NCBI GenBank assembly: GCA_025352235.1 | Contig: JANXTU010000493.1 | Location: forward strand, 1-34,392 | Length of the DNA stretch: 34,392 nucleotides | Direction of reading: 5' to 3' | From: Fimbriiglobus sp. | GTDB lineage: Bacteria; Planctomycetota; Planctomycetia; Gemmatales; Gemmataceae | In this document: positions 8,149 to 16,652 of the stretch, piece by piece | Numbering within the stretch: the stretch's first letter is position 1 | Layout of the letters: each line of letters begins with the position of its first letter | The notes under the pieces: model-generated | The model's database searches: none | Told to the model about the DNA's origin: nothing | What the model saw: the letters and a program-made list of their open reading frames with translations, nothing else | Translations under genes and position numbers: made by a program

Positions 8149-10881
8149 ATGATTTCCACTCTCCTGATGACTCTACTCGTCACGCCCGGCGCCGAACCGG
8201 CCGCGGACAAAGTTCGGCCGCTCCTCGCAGCGCACTGCGTGTCGTGCCATGGACCAGCCAAGCAAAAAGGCGGACTCCGGCTCGACCGGAAAGCCGACGC
8301 CCTCCAAGGCGGCGACAGTGGCCCGGCCATCGTGCCGGGAAAGCCGGCGGCGAGTCTGCTCCTCAAAAAAATCGCGAGCCGCGATGCCGGCGAGCAAATG
8401 CCCCCCGACGGGGATCGCCTCGACCCGGCGCAAGTGAAGATCTTGACGGATTGGATCGCCGCCGGCGCCGTTTGGCCCGAAGCGGCGGTGGTGAACGCGG
8501 TCCCGCACTGGGCGTTTCAACCGCTGAAGCGACCGCCGATTCCGGGGTCGAGCGCGAACCCGATCGACGGATTCCTCCACGAGAAGCTCACTGCGGCCGG
8601 GTTGAAGCCGAACCCCGTGGCCGATCGACGCACGCTGCTCCGTCGGCTCAAGTTCGACTTGCTCGGCCTGCCGCCGACCCCGGAGGAAATCGATGCATTC
8701 CTCGCGGACAATTCCCCGGATGCCTACGGCAAGTTCGTGGACGCGTACCTCGCTTCCCCGCAGTACGGTGAGCGCTGGGCGCGGCACTGGCTCGATGCCG
8801 TGCGGTACGCCGAAAGTCACGGCTTCGAGACAAACACCCCCCGGCCGAACGCGTGGAAGTACCGCGACTGGGTCATCGGCCGGTGGAATGCCGACGCTCC
8901 GTTCGACCGTTTCGTATTCGAGCAATTGGCCGGGGATAGCGCCGGCACCGGGTTCCTCGTCGCCGGGGCGTGGGACGCCGTGAAAAGCCCCGACCCGGTG
9001 TTGACGGCGAACCAACGGGCCGACGAACTCCACGACATGGTCGCCACCACCGGCTCGGCGTTCCTCGGCCTCACCGTCGGTTGCGCCCGCTGCCACGCCC
9101 ACAAGTTCGACCCGATCTCGCAGGTCGACTACTACCGGTTCAAAGCGGTATTCGCCGGCGTCCAGCACGGCGAACGGGCGCTTCGACTCGGCGATCTCAC
9201 CGCGCGAGCCAAAGAAGAGCAAACTGTCCGGACGGCGCTCGCCGCGCTGGAAGCGCGTCTGACGGAGTTTGAACCGCTGGCCGACCCGGCCGCCAAAACC
9301 GCGACCCGCGATCCGGTGAACGCTGCGCGGAACAGCGAGCGCTTCGCCCCGGTGAAAGCGAAGTTCGTCCGTTTCGCGATTCTCGCCGCGAGCAGCGCCG
9401 AACCTTGCCTCGACGAACTCGAGATCTTCACGGCCGGGCCGGCGTCGAAGAACGTGGCCCTCGCCTCGGGCGGCGCGAAAGCGACCTCCGATGGCGACTA
9501 CTCGGCCTCGCCGGCGATCCACCGGCTCAGCCACCTCATCGATGGGCAGTACGGCAACGGCCGCAGTTGGATCTCGAACCGCGTCGGCCACGGCACCGTC
9601 ACGGTGGAACTGCCGGAGGTCGCCTCGATCGACCGGATCGTCTGGGCACGCGACCGCGAGGGAAAGTACCTCGACCGGCTGCCGACGCGCTACCGGATCG
9701 AAGTTTCGCTCGACGGGGAAATTTGGCGGGCCGTCGCAACTTCGGACGACCGCTTGACGCCGGGGTCCCGTACCCAAGTCGAACCGGCGGGGCTGACGGA
9801 CTCGGACCGAAAGCGTTGGCAAAAGCTAACGGCGGACGCCGCCGGCGCCCGCGTGAAATTGGCGGCGCTGGTTCAATCGGAGATGGTCTACGCCGGACGA
9901 TTCGGCGCGCCCGAATCGACGTTCCGCCTCCACCGCGGCGACCCGATGGCCCCGAAAGAAGCCGTCGGCCCCGGAATCCTCGCGGAGATCGGCCCGAAGC
10001 GGACGATCCCGGACACCGCCACCGAACCGGAACGCCGTGCGGCGCTCGCGCGCTGGATCGTCGATCCCGCGAATCCGCTGACCGCCAGGGTGATCGTCAA
10101 CCGGCTTTGGCAGCACCACTTCGGCCGCGGGCTCGTCGAGACGCCCAGCGACTTCGGCCGCAACGGCACCCGCCCGAGCCACCCCGAGTTGCTCGACTGG
10201 CTCGCCGCCGAATTGATGTCCCCCAGTGGCCCGGCGAAACCGTGGACGTTGAAGGCGATCCACAAACTGATGGTGACTTCCGAAGCCTATCGGCAATCGT
10301 CGACGACCTCCCCGGAAGGATTGGCGAAGGATGCCCAAGCGAAACTGCTGTGGCGCTTCCCGCCGCGCCGGCTCGAAGCCGAGGCGATCCGCGATGGCGT
10401 GTTGTTCGTCACCGGCAAGCTCGACCTCACCCCCGGTGGGCCCGGGTTCGACCTCTTCGAACCCAACGGAAACTACGTCCGCGTCTTCACCCCGAAGAAG
10501 ACCTTCGGCTCGGCCGAGTTCCGCCGGATGATCTACCAGACGAAGCACCGGATGCAGCTCGACGACACCTTCGGCGCCTTTGACTGCCCCGACGGCGGCC
10601 AGATCGCCCCGAAACGGAACAGCTCCACGACCCCGCTGCAAGCGCTCAACTTGCTGAACGCCCCCTTCTTGGTGGAGCAAGCGAAATTCTTGGCCGACCG
10701 AGCGACCGCCGACGCCGGGAAAGACCCCGAAGCGCAGGTTCGCCGCGTCTTCGCCTTGGCCTTCCAACGGCCGCCTTCCCCTAGGGAATTGGAAGGGGCA
10801 TTGAAGCTGGTAAAGGAACACGGATTACCGGCGCTCGGCCGGGCGGTGTTGAATGCGAGTGAGTTTTTGATGGTGGATTGA
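8149..10881 (+). CDS. Planctomycete cytochrome protein, PSCyt1-DUF1549-DUF1553
   Basis: A 910-aa exported protein with a short signal (MISTLLMTLLVTPGAEPA). PSCyt1 haem site CVSCH at residues 30-34, with MPP (residues 84-86 by position) as likely Met ligand; then DUF1549 (HWAFQPLKRPPIP .. LLRRLKFDLLGLPPTPEEID .. YGERWARHWLDAVRYAES) including a second CxxCH (CARCH, about 312-316). A discoidin-like F5/8C segment lies around 410-540 and a C-terminal DUF1553 (NPLTARVIVNRLWQHHFGRGLVETPSDFGRNG .. NSSTTPLQALNLLNAPF). These giant cytochrome proteins are a planctomycete hallmark and are always close to a DUF1501 gene, as here. Probable periplasmic electron transfer or sugar oxidation; no reaction is proven. 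Confidence 0.93.
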   Translation: MISTLLMTLLVTPGAEPAADKVRPLLAAHCVSCHGPAKQKGGLRLDRKADALQGGDSGPAIVPGKPAASLLLKKIASRDAGEQMPPDGDRLDPAQVKILTDWIAAGAVWPEAAVVNAVPHWAFQPLKRPPIPGSSANPIDGFLHEKLTAAGLKPNPVADRRTLLRRLKFDLLGLPPTPEEIDAFLADNSPDAYGKFVDAYLASPQYGERWARHWLDAVRYAESHGFETNTPRPNAWKYRDWVIGRWNADAPFDRFVFEQLAGDSAGTGFLVAGAWDAVKSPDPVLTANQRADELHDMVATTGSAFLGLTVGCARCHAHKFDPISQVDYYRFKAVFAGVQHGERALRLGDLTARAKEEQTVRTALAALEARLTEFEPLADPAAKTATRDPVNAARNSERFAPVKAKFVRFAILAASSAEPCLDELEIFTAGPASKNVALASGGAKATSDGDYSASPAIHRLSHLIDGQYGNGRSWISNRVGHGTVTVELPEVASIDRIVWARDREGKYLDRLPTRYRIEVSLDGEIWRAVATSDDRLTPGSRTQVEPAGLTDSDRKRWQKLTADAAGARVKLAALVQSEMVYAGRFGAPESTFRLHRGDPMAPKEAVGPGILAEIGPKRTIPDTATEPERRAALARWIVDPANPLTARVIVNRLWQHHFGRGLVETPSDFGRNGTRPSHPELLDWLAAELMSPSGPAKPWTLKAIHKLMVTSEAYRQSSTTSPEGLAKDAQAKLLWRFPPRRLEAEAIRDGVLFVTGKLDLTPGGPGFDLFEPNGNYVRVFTPKKTFGSAEFRRMIYQTKHRMQLDDTFGAFDCPDGGQIAPKRNSSTTPLQALNLLNAPFLVEQAKFLADRATADAGKDPEAQVRRVFALAFQRPPSPRELEGALKLVKEHGLPALGRAVLNASEFLMVD

Positions 10882-10930
10882 GGACCGGTGAGGCGGCCGA
10901 GTATGGATTCCTGTCCCGGAGGCTCTCAAA

Positions 10931-11068
10931 ATGATTCCAGCGCTATTTCACACACCTTTGCGTGGAACCATTGCAAAAAGCTGGAATCATTGGACGAGCC
11001 GCCGGGATCGCCGAGCGGGTAAGGCCTTACGACGAGTGCGGCGAATTGAGGTGCGCTTATTGAGACTG
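10931..11068 (+). repeat. 60-bp element, family A, copy 1, with downstream shared block
   Basis: The first 60 bases begin ATGATTCCAG and end CTGGAATCAT (10-bp perfect terminal inverted repeats). They match the copy at 25581 at 49 of 60 positions with no gaps, including the block CGTGGAACCATTGCAAA. A further shared tract follows in both copies (CGAGT-GCGGCGAATT, then GCTTATTGAGACTG at 11055-11068), separated by a different length (64 versus 44 bases from the element end). Confidence 0.85.
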
Positions 11069-11083
11069 AAAATGCACATGCCC

Positions 11084-11150
11084 ATGTTCCTCACCCCCCC
11101 GTCGGTCGCTCTTCGGCGATACCGGGAACGGACTCGCCGGGCCGAGCTGA
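11084..11150 (+). pseudogene. Remnant duplicate of the DUF1501 gene 5' end
   Basis: ATGTTCCTCACCCCC..TCGGTCGCTC..TTCGGCGATACCGGGAACGG..CTCGCCGG closely follows the first codons of the DUF1501 gene at 11228 (ATGTTCCCCACCCCC..TCGGTCGCTC..CTCGGCGATGCCGGGAACGG..CTCGCCGG), but lacks the roughly 24-27 bases coding the Arg-Arg part of the export signal and changes frame. It lies 144 bases upstream of the intact start. It is probably a local duplication with a deletion. Confidence 0.65.
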
Positions 11151-11227
11151 ATCCGGGTGCGTGTTGAATGCACTCCAGTGCTGCAAATCCGTCTGTATTG
11201 CTTGAGGAAACGGAGAAGGTCCCACGA

Positions 11228-12688
11228 ATGTTCCCCACCCCCTTCGGTCGCTCGTTCCTCAATCGCCGGTCGTTCCTCGGCGATGCCGGGAACGGTCTCG
11301 CCGGAATCGCGCTGGCGGCCTTGCTCGCCGAGGCGGCTGAGAAATCGGCCATCGCCCCGATCATCCGGCCGGATGCGCCGCTCGCCCCGCGTAAGCCGCA
11401 CCACGCGGCCAAGGCGAAGCGAGTCCTGACGATCTTCTGCTCCGGCGCCGTCAGCCACCTCGACAGCTTCGACTACAAACCGGAGTTGGTGAAGCGCGAC
11501 GGCCAACCGCTGCCGGGGAATTCCAAGCTGGTCACGTTCCAAGGGGAGAACGGCAACCTCACCAAGCCACTCTGGAAGTACAAACCGCGCGGGAAGTCCG
11601 GGAAGATGCTTTCGGATCTTTTCCCGAAGCTCGCCGAGTTCGCCGACGACCTCTGCTTCCTGCACGGCATGACCGCCAAGAGCAACACGCACGGCCCGGC
11701 CGAAAATCAGATGAGCACCGGCTTCACGCTCGACGGGTTCCCGAGCGCCGGGGCCTGGGTCAGCTACGCCCTCGGCAGCGAATGCGCCGATCTCCCGGCG
11801 TTCGTCGCCATCCCCGATCCGCGCGGCGTCCCGCAGGTCGGCCCCAACAACTGGGGCAGCGCCTTCCTCCCGGCCGTGTTCCAAGGGACGCCCTTCTCCG
11901 CCGACAAACCGCTGCCGAATTTGATCCGCCCGGCGGCGATCTCGGAAACGACCGACCGTGCGACCCGCGATTATTTGAAGATGCTGAACGAAGAGCACCT
12001 CAAAGCCCGCCCCGGCGACACCGACTTGGCCGCGCGCATCGCCGGCCACGAACTCGCGGCCAAGATGCAATTGAAGGCGAAGGAAGTCGCCGACCTCACG
12101 AAAGAACCGAAGTCGGTCCACGAGGAATACGGCACCGGCGACGCGGACAAAGTGAAGGCCGGGTTCGCCCGCAACTGCCTGCTCGCCCGCCGATTGCTCG
12201 AGCGCGATGTGCGCTTCGTCCAGCTCTTCAACGGCTCGTACGCCATGGGCGAGGGTGTCGGCAACTGGGACGGGCACAAGGCGTTGAAGGATCAATATTC
12301 GATCCACGCCCCGATCTTCGACGGGCCGTGCGCGGCCCTGCTCCACGACCTCAAACGCACCGGATTATTGAAAGATACGCTCGTCGTGTGGGTGACGGAA
12401 TTCGGCCGGATGCCGACGTTCCAAAAAGGGGCGAGCGGCCGCGACCACAACCCGAAGGGGTTCACGGTTTGGCTCGCGGGGGCCGGGGTGAAGGCCGGGT
12501 TCAGTCACGGTGCCACCGATGAATTCGGGCACGCCGCGGTCGAAGGTGTCTCCACCATTTACGACCTGCACGCCACGATCCTGCACATCCTCGGACTCGA
12601 TCACGAACGACTGACGTTCTACCACAACGGCATCCACCGCCGGCTCACCGACGTCCACGGCTCGGTCATCCGGCCGATCTTGGCCTGA
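11228..12688 (+). CDS. DUF1501 family protein (Tat-exported)
   Basis: A 486-aa member of the sulfatase/alkaline-phosphatase-fold DUF1501 family, the standard partner of DUF1549/1553 cytochromes in planctomycetes. The N-terminus has FLNRRSFLGDAGNGLAGIAL, a twin-arginine export signal. Family blocks include TIFCSGAVSHLDSFDYKPEL, CFLHGMTAKSNTHGPAENQMSTGF, SYALGSECADLPAFVAI, NWDGH, VVWVTEFGRMPTFQKG and GRDHNPKGFTVWLAGAGVKAG. The ATG at 11228 is chosen because GGAGAAGG lies just upstream and the export signal begins there; the track adds 20 codons. The conserved Asp/His pairs suggest a metal-dependent hydrolase active in the periplasm on a polysaccharide or its sulfate, which is inference. Confidence 0.94.
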   Translation: MFPTPFGRSFLNRRSFLGDAGNGLAGIALAALLAEAAEKSAIAPIIRPDAPLAPRKPHHAAKAKRVLTIFCSGAVSHLDSFDYKPELVKRDGQPLPGNSKLVTFQGENGNLTKPLWKYKPRGKSGKMLSDLFPKLAEFADDLCFLHGMTAKSNTHGPAENQMSTGFTLDGFPSAGAWVSYALGSECADLPAFVAIPDPRGVPQVGPNNWGSAFLPAVFQGTPFSADKPLPNLIRPAAISETTDRATRDYLKMLNEEHLKARPGDTDLAARIAGHELAAKMQLKAKEVADLTKEPKSVHEEYGTGDADKVKAGFARNCLLARRLLERDVRFVQLFNGSYAMGEGVGNWDGHKALKDQYSIHAPIFDGPCAALLHDLKRTGLLKDTLVVWVTEFGRMPTFQKGASGRDHNPKGFTVWLAGAGVKAGFSHGATDEFGHAAVEGVSTIYDLHATILHILGLDHERLTFYHNGIHRRLTDVHGSVIRPILA

Positions 12689-12768
12689 CGCTTGCGCCTT
12701 CAACTCCGGGCCGTCGGGTATACAACATCCCCGGTCCGTTCCTCCCCCGACTCCTGCGAGGTTTCTCG

Positions 12769-13713
12769 ATGGCCAAGGCACGCATCTCCATCGGCACATG
12801 GGCGTACATCTTCAATCAGGAAGTGCCGACGAACGACTTCCACACCATCTTGCACAAGCTCGAAGACCTGGGTTACGACGGCGTCGAACTCGGCAGCTTC
12901 GGCCCGCACCCCAGCCCGGCGTCGCACCCGACGAAGGCGAGCCGGGCGAAGCTCAAGAAAGAAATCGCCGACCACGGCTTGGCCCTCTCCGGCATCGCCG
13001 TCGATCTGTGGGCGTTCAAAACCCCCGGCGTCAGCATCGTCGACGAAATCCCGGCGGCCTACCTCACGGCCTTCCTCGGCTGGTGCGCCTTCGCCTCCGA
13101 ACTCGACGCCAAGACGATCCGCGTCGACACCGTCCTCGCGCCGACGTACTTCACCGACGATGTCGAAGGGAAGAAACTCGGGGCGGAGAAAGGCTTCGAC
13201 CGGTTCGTCGGCGTCTGGGACAAGTGCGCCAAGATCGCCGCGGACCACGGCTTGAACGTCTGCTGGGAATTCGAACCGGGGTTCGTGTTCAACAAGCCAT
13301 CGGAAATCGTGGCGCTCGTGAACGCGGTGCGGGCCAAGGGGAACGCCAACTTCGGCGTGCTGTACGACACCTGCCACGCCCACATGTGCGCGGGCATCGG
13401 CGCGAACCAAAGCGGCGAGAAGCAAACCCTGCCGGGCGGGGCGATGGAACTGCTGGCCCAGTTGAAGGGGGCGATCAACCACGTTCACGTTATCGACAGC
13501 GACGGCAGCCTGAACGAGCACAACACGAGCACGCACAACCCGTTCGGCACGGGGCATTTGAACTTCGACGAACTCATCCCGGCGATCCGGGCCGCGGGCA
13601 TCCCGAGCGATTGGTGGTGCGTCGATCTGTGCTTCTGGCCCAACGCCTGGGACGTGACGGCGCAGAGCAAGAAGTACCTCGACAAGATGCGCGAAAAATA
13701 CGCCGCGGCGTGA
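12769..13713 (+). CDS. Sugar phosphate isomerase/epimerase family protein (AP2Ec TIM barrel)
   Basis: A 314-aa cytoplasmic protein of the xylose-isomerase-like TIM-barrel family. Early block LEDLGYDGVELGSFG (31-45). Metal and catalytic residues expected at the barrel mouth are present: CWEFEPG (E167/E169), VLYDTCHAHM (D200, H203), HVHVIDSDG (H240, D243) and WCVDLCFWP (D286, replacing the usual C-terminal Glu). The likely reaction is isomerisation or epimerisation of a free or oxidised sugar; the substrate is unknown. GAGG precedes the ATG. It lies 80 bases after the DUF1501 gene, and the Gfo/Idh/MocA gene two places downstream is a common partner in sugar breakdown clusters. A TATACA at 12719 might be a weak promoter. 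Confidence 0.9.
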   Translation: MAKARISIGTWAYIFNQEVPTNDFHTILHKLEDLGYDGVELGSFGPHPSPASHPTKASRAKLKKEIADHGLALSGIAVDLWAFKTPGVSIVDEIPAAYLTAFLGWCAFASELDAKTIRVDTVLAPTYFTDDVEGKKLGAEKGFDRFVGVWDKCAKIAADHGLNVCWEFEPGFVFNKPSEIVALVNAVRAKGNANFGVLYDTCHAHMCAGIGANQSGEKQTLPGGAMELLAQLKGAINHVHVIDSDGSLNEHNTSTHNPFGTGHLNFDELIPAIRAAGIPSDWWCVDLCFWPNAWDVTAQSKKYLDKMREKYAAA

Positions 13714-13722
13714 GGATCGACC

Positions 13723-14388
13723 ATGATTGCCAAGTTCGTCGACCCGCCCGAAACGATGGCCGACTTGCACGAACGCCTGGGGTTCGTGCCGCTCGACCGC
13801 ATCGGCCTGATCCCGCCGCCCGGTCTAGCGACGGAAGAAGATGTCGTACGCTATCAGGAAGGCGAACCCAAACGGCTGTTCGAACTCGTGGATGGCGTCC
13901 TTTTGGAGAAAACCGTGGGATCGCGCGAGTCGTTTTTAGCCGCTTCGATCGTCGGAGCGATTTTTATCTACTTGAAAGGCAACAATCGGGGCATCCTCAC
14001 GGGCGCCGACGGCATGTATCGCATGATGGCCCGCAACGTCCGCATGCCCGATGTCACCTTCACCCCTTGGCGAAACCTCCCCGAACGCCGGATGCCGAAA
14101 TCGGCGGTTTGGGGAGTGATCCCCGGATTGGCGGTCGAGGTCCTCAGCGAAGATAACACCGTCCAAGAGATGGAGCGGAAGGTTCTGGAGTATCAAAAGC
14201 TCGGTATCGAAGTGATCTGGATCATCGATCCGGATAGCGAAACCGCCAAGGTTCACCGACTCGATGGCGAGGTCCATCAACTGACTTCGCTCGATTCTCT
14301 TACGGCTGAGAGCGTTCTTCCTGGATTTTCTTTGTCCCTCGCCGAACTGTTTACCGAGCCGACACCGCCCGACGAAGAGATCGAATAA
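13723..14388 (+). CDS. Uma2 family (DUF820) endonuclease-like protein
   Basis: A 221-aa protein with the restriction-endonuclease-like Uma2 fold. It shows EGEPKRLFELVDGVLLEKTVG, RNVRMPDVTFTPW, GLAVEVLSEDN and the KVLEYQKLGIEVIWIIDPDSETAKVHR block. The putative PD-(D/E)XK residues are the Asp of MPDVTF, the Glu of AVEVLS and a downstream Lys. It starts 10 bases after the isomerase stop with GAGG before the ATG, so it is cotranscribed. Uma2 genes are greatly expanded in planctomycetes and cyanobacteria; their target is unknown. A second one lies two genes downstream. Confidence 0.93.
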   Translation: MIAKFVDPPETMADLHERLGFVPLDRIGLIPPPGLATEEDVVRYQEGEPKRLFELVDGVLLEKTVGSRESFLAASIVGAIFIYLKGNNRGILTGADGMYRMMARNVRMPDVTFTPWRNLPERRMPKSAVWGVIPGLAVEVLSEDNTVQEMERKVLEYQKLGIEVIWIIDPDSETAKVHRLDGEVHQLTSLDSLTAESVLPGFSLSLAELFTEPTPPDEEIE

Positions 14389-14424
14389 ATCCCCCATCCG
14401 CATTCGCACAGAGGTCTTCTCCCG

Positions 14425-15576
14425 ATGCCCAAGAAATCCTTTCGCGTCGGCATGATCGGCTACGGCTTCATGGGGCGCGCCCATACGAACGCCTACAAGC
14501 AGGTCGGCCAATTCTTCCCTTCGGAACACGAGGTAATCCTGCAAGCCGTTTGCGCCCGCGATGCGGCCAAGGCCCAAGCGTTCGCCGACCAGTGGGGCTA
14601 CGCGAACATCGAGACCGACTGGAAGAAGTTGATCGCCCGGCCGGACATCGACGCGGTCGACATCTGCGTGCCAAATAACCTGCACGCGGAAATTTCGATT
14701 GCCGCGGCGAAGGCCGGGAAGATGATCTTGTGCGAGAAGCCGCTGGCGATGAACGCCGCCGAGGGGCGGACGATGGTCGACGCCGTCGAGAAGGCCGGCG
14801 TCGCCAACATGGTCTGGTACAACTACCGCCGTATCCCCGCCGTGAGCTTGGCCAAGAAGCTCATCGACGAAGGCCGGCTCGGCAAGATCTTCCACTACCG
14901 GGCCAAGTTCCTCCAAGACTGGACCATCAAATCCGACCTGCCGCAGGGCGGCCAAGGGCTGTGGCGCCTGGACGCAGCCGCCGCCGGGGCCGGGGTCTCC
15001 GGGGATTTGCTCGCGCATTGCATCGACACGGCGTTGTGGTTCAACGGCAGCCTGAGCAGCGTCTGCGCGATGACGGAAGTCTTCGTCAAGGAACGTCCGC
15101 ACACGCTGACCGGGAAGATGGAGCAAGTGACCATCGACGACGCCTGCATCTTCTTCGGCAAGTTCGCCAATGGTAGCTTGGCCAACTTCGAAAGCACCCG
15201 TTACGCCCGCGGCCACAAGGCCCAGTACACGCTCGAAATCAACGGCGAGAACATGTCGCTGCTGTGGGACTTGCACGATTTGCACCGCCTGCAAATCTTC
15301 GATTACAAAGACGACAGCGCCATCCGCGGTTGGAAGAGCATCCACGTCACCGACAACAGCCCGGACCACCCGTACATGGCCAACTGGTGGGTGCCCGGCC
15401 TCGCCGTCGGCTACGACACCAGCTTCACGCACCAAGTCGCCGACTTCTTGCAAGGGCTGAGCACGGGCAAGCCGGCCAGCCCGACCTTCCGCGACGCGCT
15501 CGAAACGCAGCTGGTGCTGGACGCGGTGCTGGAGTCGGCGAAGACGCACCAGTGGAAGGATGTCGGCGCGGTATAG
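14425..15576 (+). CDS. Gfo/Idh/MocA family oxidoreductase
   Basis: A 383-aa cytoplasmic NAD(P)-dependent dehydrogenase. Rossmann motif [12 protein letters not shown] (9-20), substrate/cofactor block [13 protein letters not shown], and the family EKP signature ([10 protein letters not shown], about 101-110), followed by the C-terminal alpha/beta domain ([14 protein letters not shown], with the His-containing D..H segment). Members oxidise sugars or inositol or cleave sugar rings. Size and motifs are normal. It probably acts with the sugar isomerase upstream. It lies 36 bases after one Uma2 gene and 33 before the other. The ATG follows CAGAGGTC. Confidence 0.94.
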   Translation: MPKKSFRVGMIGYGFMGRAHTNAYKQVGQFFPSEHEVILQAVCARDAAKAQAFADQWGYANIETDWKKLIARPDIDAVDICVPNNLHAEISIAAAKAGKMILCEKPLAMNAAEGRTMVDAVEKAGVANMVWYNYRRIPAVSLAKKLIDEGRLGKIFHYRAKFLQDWTIKSDLPQGGQGLWRLDAAAAGAGVSGDLLAHCIDTALWFNGSLSSVCAMTEVFVKERPHTLTGKMEQVTIDDACIFFGKFANGSLANFESTRYARGHKAQYTLEINGENMSLLWDLHDLHRLQIFDYKDDSAIRGWKSIHVTDNSPDHPYMANWWVPGLAVGYDTSFTHQVADFLQGLSTGKPASPTFRDALETQLVLDAVLESAKTHQWKDVGAV

Positions 15577-15609
15577 TTATTAGGGATTCGAGCGATAAAG
15601 GAGAACGGA

Positions 15610-16167
15610 ATGTCGACCGTGGCCACCAAGCCGATGACGGCGGAAGATTTTTTTCTCACCGAGGAATTCGAGGACGGCAAGTACGAACTCGTGCGAGGGG
15701 AGATCGAATTCATGCCGCCGCCCGGAATCCGCCATGGCGAAGTTCAGGGGCTCGTTTACTTCTCCATCAAATCATACTTGCTGACGCATCGCATCGGCCG
15801 CGTGGTGACGGAAAGCGGGGCGATCACCGAGCGCAACCCCGACTCCGTCCGCGGGCCGGATGTCAGCTTCTACAGCGCGGCCCGTTTGCCTTTCGGCGTC
15901 GAGATCATCGCGTACCACGACCTGCCGCCCGATCTCTGCGTGGAAGTGAGGTCGCCGTCGGATACCAAATCCGGCCTGCGGGCCAAGGCCCACGAGTACC
16001 TCGCGGGCGGTGTCCAGTTGGTTTGGGTCGTGGATCCCAAAGATTTCACGGTGACCGTTTACGACAGCAACTTGAAATCGACAGTGCTCGAAGCGGAAGC
16101 GACGCTCACGGCCGAATCCGTCCTGCCCGGGTTCCGCTGCGCCGTCTCCGACTTTTTCAACGGGTGA
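15610..16167 (+). CDS. Uma2 family (DUF820) endonuclease-like protein, second copy
   Basis: A 185-aa Uma2 protein. It shows MTAEDFFLTEEFEDGKYELVRGEIEFMPPPGIRHG, SVRGPDVSFYSA (Asp), LCVEVRSPSDTKSGLRAKAHEYLAGGVQLVWVVDP (Glu and Lys) and a C-terminal LTAESVLPGF that it shares with the other copy. It is more canonical than the first copy. AAAGGAG stands before the ATG. Its last codons overlap the 3' end of the PTPS-like gene, which runs the other way, by 11 bases. Confidence 0.94.
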   Translation: MSTVATKPMTAEDFFLTEEFEDGKYELVRGEIEFMPPPGIRHGEVQGLVYFSIKSYLLTHRIGRVVTESGAITERNPDSVRGPDVSFYSAARLPFGVEIIAYHDLPPDLCVEVRSPSDTKSGLRAKAHEYLAGGVQLVWVVDPKDFTVTVYDSNLKSTVLEAEATLTAESVLPGFRCAVSDFFNG

Positions 16168-16648
16168 TGGAGTACGTCGCCGATTGCCCCGTCGCCTCTT
16201 CGACTTCCACGCGCATCGTTTCGGGCGTGTAGCCGTATTGCTTTTCCAACTCCTTGGCCAACCGTCCGGCGAACCACTTCGCCAGCAACTCCGTCGTCGT
16301 ATTCGCGATGGGCAGCGCCGCGCAGTCTTCCTTCGGGAAGCTCCACATCTTCGCGCCGAAGTTCACGGTGTAGTTATTCCCCGCATCGGTGACGGGCAGC
16401 AGCGGATTCTCCATCGCCAAGAGCAGGTGGTGGTCGAGTTCGTCCACGATCGATTGCGTCCGCCGTTTGAGCGCGACGAAGTCGAAGATGTAGTGGTTGG
16501 CGTCGAGCGGCCCTTCGACCTCGACCGCGACGCGGTAATTGTGGCCGTGCAAACGCTCGCAATCGTCGCCGTTGTAGGTGATGAAATGCGCGCAGCAGAA
16601 CAAGAAGTAATCCTTGTTCACGCGGATGGAATATCGTTCGTCGGGCAT
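16157..16648 (-). CDS. 6-pyruvoyl-tetrahydropterin synthase/QueD-like protein
   Basis: A 163-aa zinc enzyme of the PTPS/6-carboxy-tetrahydropterin synthase family. Zinc His ligands H21 (CCAHF) and H34/H36 (LHGHNY), active-site Cys C30 (DDCERLHGH), a DELDHHLLL block and a C-terminal Glu (VEEATGQSATY). It sits 4 bases behind the CitG-like gene as the last gene of the H4MPT-type cluster. A queuosine role is possible, but no que gene is adjacent, so a pterin step in tetrahydromethanopterin synthesis is at least as likely; this is inference. Its end overlaps the Uma2 gene on the other strand. Confidence 0.9.
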   Translation of the reverse strand: MPDERYSIRVNKDYFLFCCAHFITYNGDDCERLHGHNYRVAVEVEGPLDANHYIFDFVALKRRTQSIVDELDHHLLLAMENPLLPVTDAGNNYTVNFGAKMWSFPKEDCAALPIANTTTELLAKWFAGRLAKELEKQYGYTPETMRVEVEEATGQSATYSITR

Positions 16649-16652
16649 GGGG

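Larger units (their letters stand above)
10882..11227. other. Intergenic interval with repeat A copy 1 and a DUF1501 5' remnant
   Basis: Between the DUF1549/1553 gene and its DUF1501 partner lie 346 bases with no gene. They hold the 60-bp element (10931-10990), its downstream shared block (to 11068) and a damaged copy of the DUF1501 gene start (11084-11150). The track ORF 10931-11167 simply reads through these repeats. Confidence 0.7.

Noticed and set aside
8173-9822. 549-aa minus-strand ORF opposite the DUF1549/1553 gene
   Set aside because: Antisense shadow; low-complexity Arg/Glu/Val translation and no ribosome site. The same holds for 9826-10821, 11057-12346, 12700-13770, 13936-15549 and 30273-32354.
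10931-11167. 78-aa ORF (MIPALFHTPLRG..)
   Set aside because: It reads through the 60-bp repeat and the DUF1501 remnant; the similar start at 25581 is due to the repeat, not to a protein family.
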